In this document: in pieces, positions 63,957 through 64,000 of the stretch
How the letters are laid out: each line of letters opens with the position of its first letter
Numbering within the stretch: the first letter of the stretch is position 1
Source: Hymenobacter qilianensis
Lineage (GTDB): Bacteria > Bacteroidota > Bacteroidia > Cytophagales > Hymenobacteraceae
DNA: 64,000 nucleotides
Assembly: GCF_014489555.1 (NCBI RefSeq)
Contig: NZ_CP060784.1
Location: 2,356,001-2,420,000, forward strand
Reading direction: 5' to 3'
The notes under the pieces: generated by a model
Told to the model about the DNA's origin: nothing
The model's database searches: none
Seen by the model: the letters and a program-made list of their open reading frames with translations, nothing else
Translations under genes and position numbers: made by a program

Positions 63957-64000
63957 ATGGACTCTTATTCTGACCACAGCGCCGACACGCAGGCGCTGCT
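63957..64000 (+). CDS. Start of an unidentified gene, cut by the window end
   Basis: ATG followed by MDSYSDHSADTQALL to the last base. The upstream -7 element and divergent placement to the OmpA gene support a real start; too little is present to name it. Confidence 0.45.
   Translation, partial: MDSYSDHSADTQAL

Overview
The window looks like chromosome from a Bacteroidota bacterium of the Hymenobacter type (Cytophagales, Hymenobacteraceae). Reasons: two proteins carry a C-terminal type IX secretion (T9SS) sorting domain; GldH, GWxTD, DUF2723, DUF4166 and PorE-like genes are present; the RicT/PSP1-gldH and birA-rsfS-ftsH gene orders are typical; upstream regions carry the Bacteroidota -7 element TAnnTTTG; Shine-Dalgarno sites are not conspicuous. 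There is no prophage, insertion sequence, CRISPR array or rRNA operon, and one tRNA (Arg-ACG).

Layout. 1-315: end of a sugar-nucleotide reductase. 0.98-7.0 kb: accessory-looking locus with an oligopeptide ABC importer (binding lipoprotein plus two permeases, no ATPase), a small secreted peptide with three GGSSGWSDGN copies, and a divergent 509-residue helical protein. 7.1-10.3 kb: PorE-like TPR/PD40/OmpA protein and a TPR protein. 10.5-18 kb: bacilliredoxin, RecQ, KdsD, mannose-1-P guanylyltransferase, RlmB, GWxTD protein. 18-30.3 kb: DUF2723 membrane protein, T9SS cargo, BirA, RsfS, FtsH, CotH-like protein, phosphodiesterase, LUD protein, LpxH-like hydrolase, beta-propeller protein. 30.6-39.4 kb: alcohol dehydrogenase, T9SS subtilase, M57 protease, RicT, GldH, two cold-shock proteins. 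39.7-47.6 kb: disordered acidic proteins, NmrA reductase, propeller lipoprotein, ComEA-like protein, DinB, desaturase/DUF4166/DoxX operon. 48-54.2 kb: a giant alpha-2-macroglobulin. 54.4-64 kb: ferredoxin and its reductase, tRNA, TVP38 protein, PLP sulfur enzyme, TonB receptor, OmpA lipoprotein.

Two window-wide patterns matter more than any single gene. First, twelve genes are broken by about twenty single-base deletions. Each gene regains a length divisible by three and a family-like sequence when one base is added back, about half the time in a G5/C5 run that should be G6/C6. FtsH and RecQ are among them. This is most likely homopolymer undercalling in the sequence data, so the breaks should not be read as real pseudogenes without checking reads. 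Second, a DNA word centred on TGGGGGGC followed by AAATTT or TTTTTT recurs in about thirty places, in several reading frames and on both strands, and the same word as an inverted pair builds most of the intrinsic terminators. This resembles the way DNA uptake sequences are used in Neisseria and Pasteurellaceae.

The most interesting candidate system is the importer/repeat-peptide/helical-protein locus at 1-7 kb, whose parts resemble a peptide-signalling cassette; this is inference.
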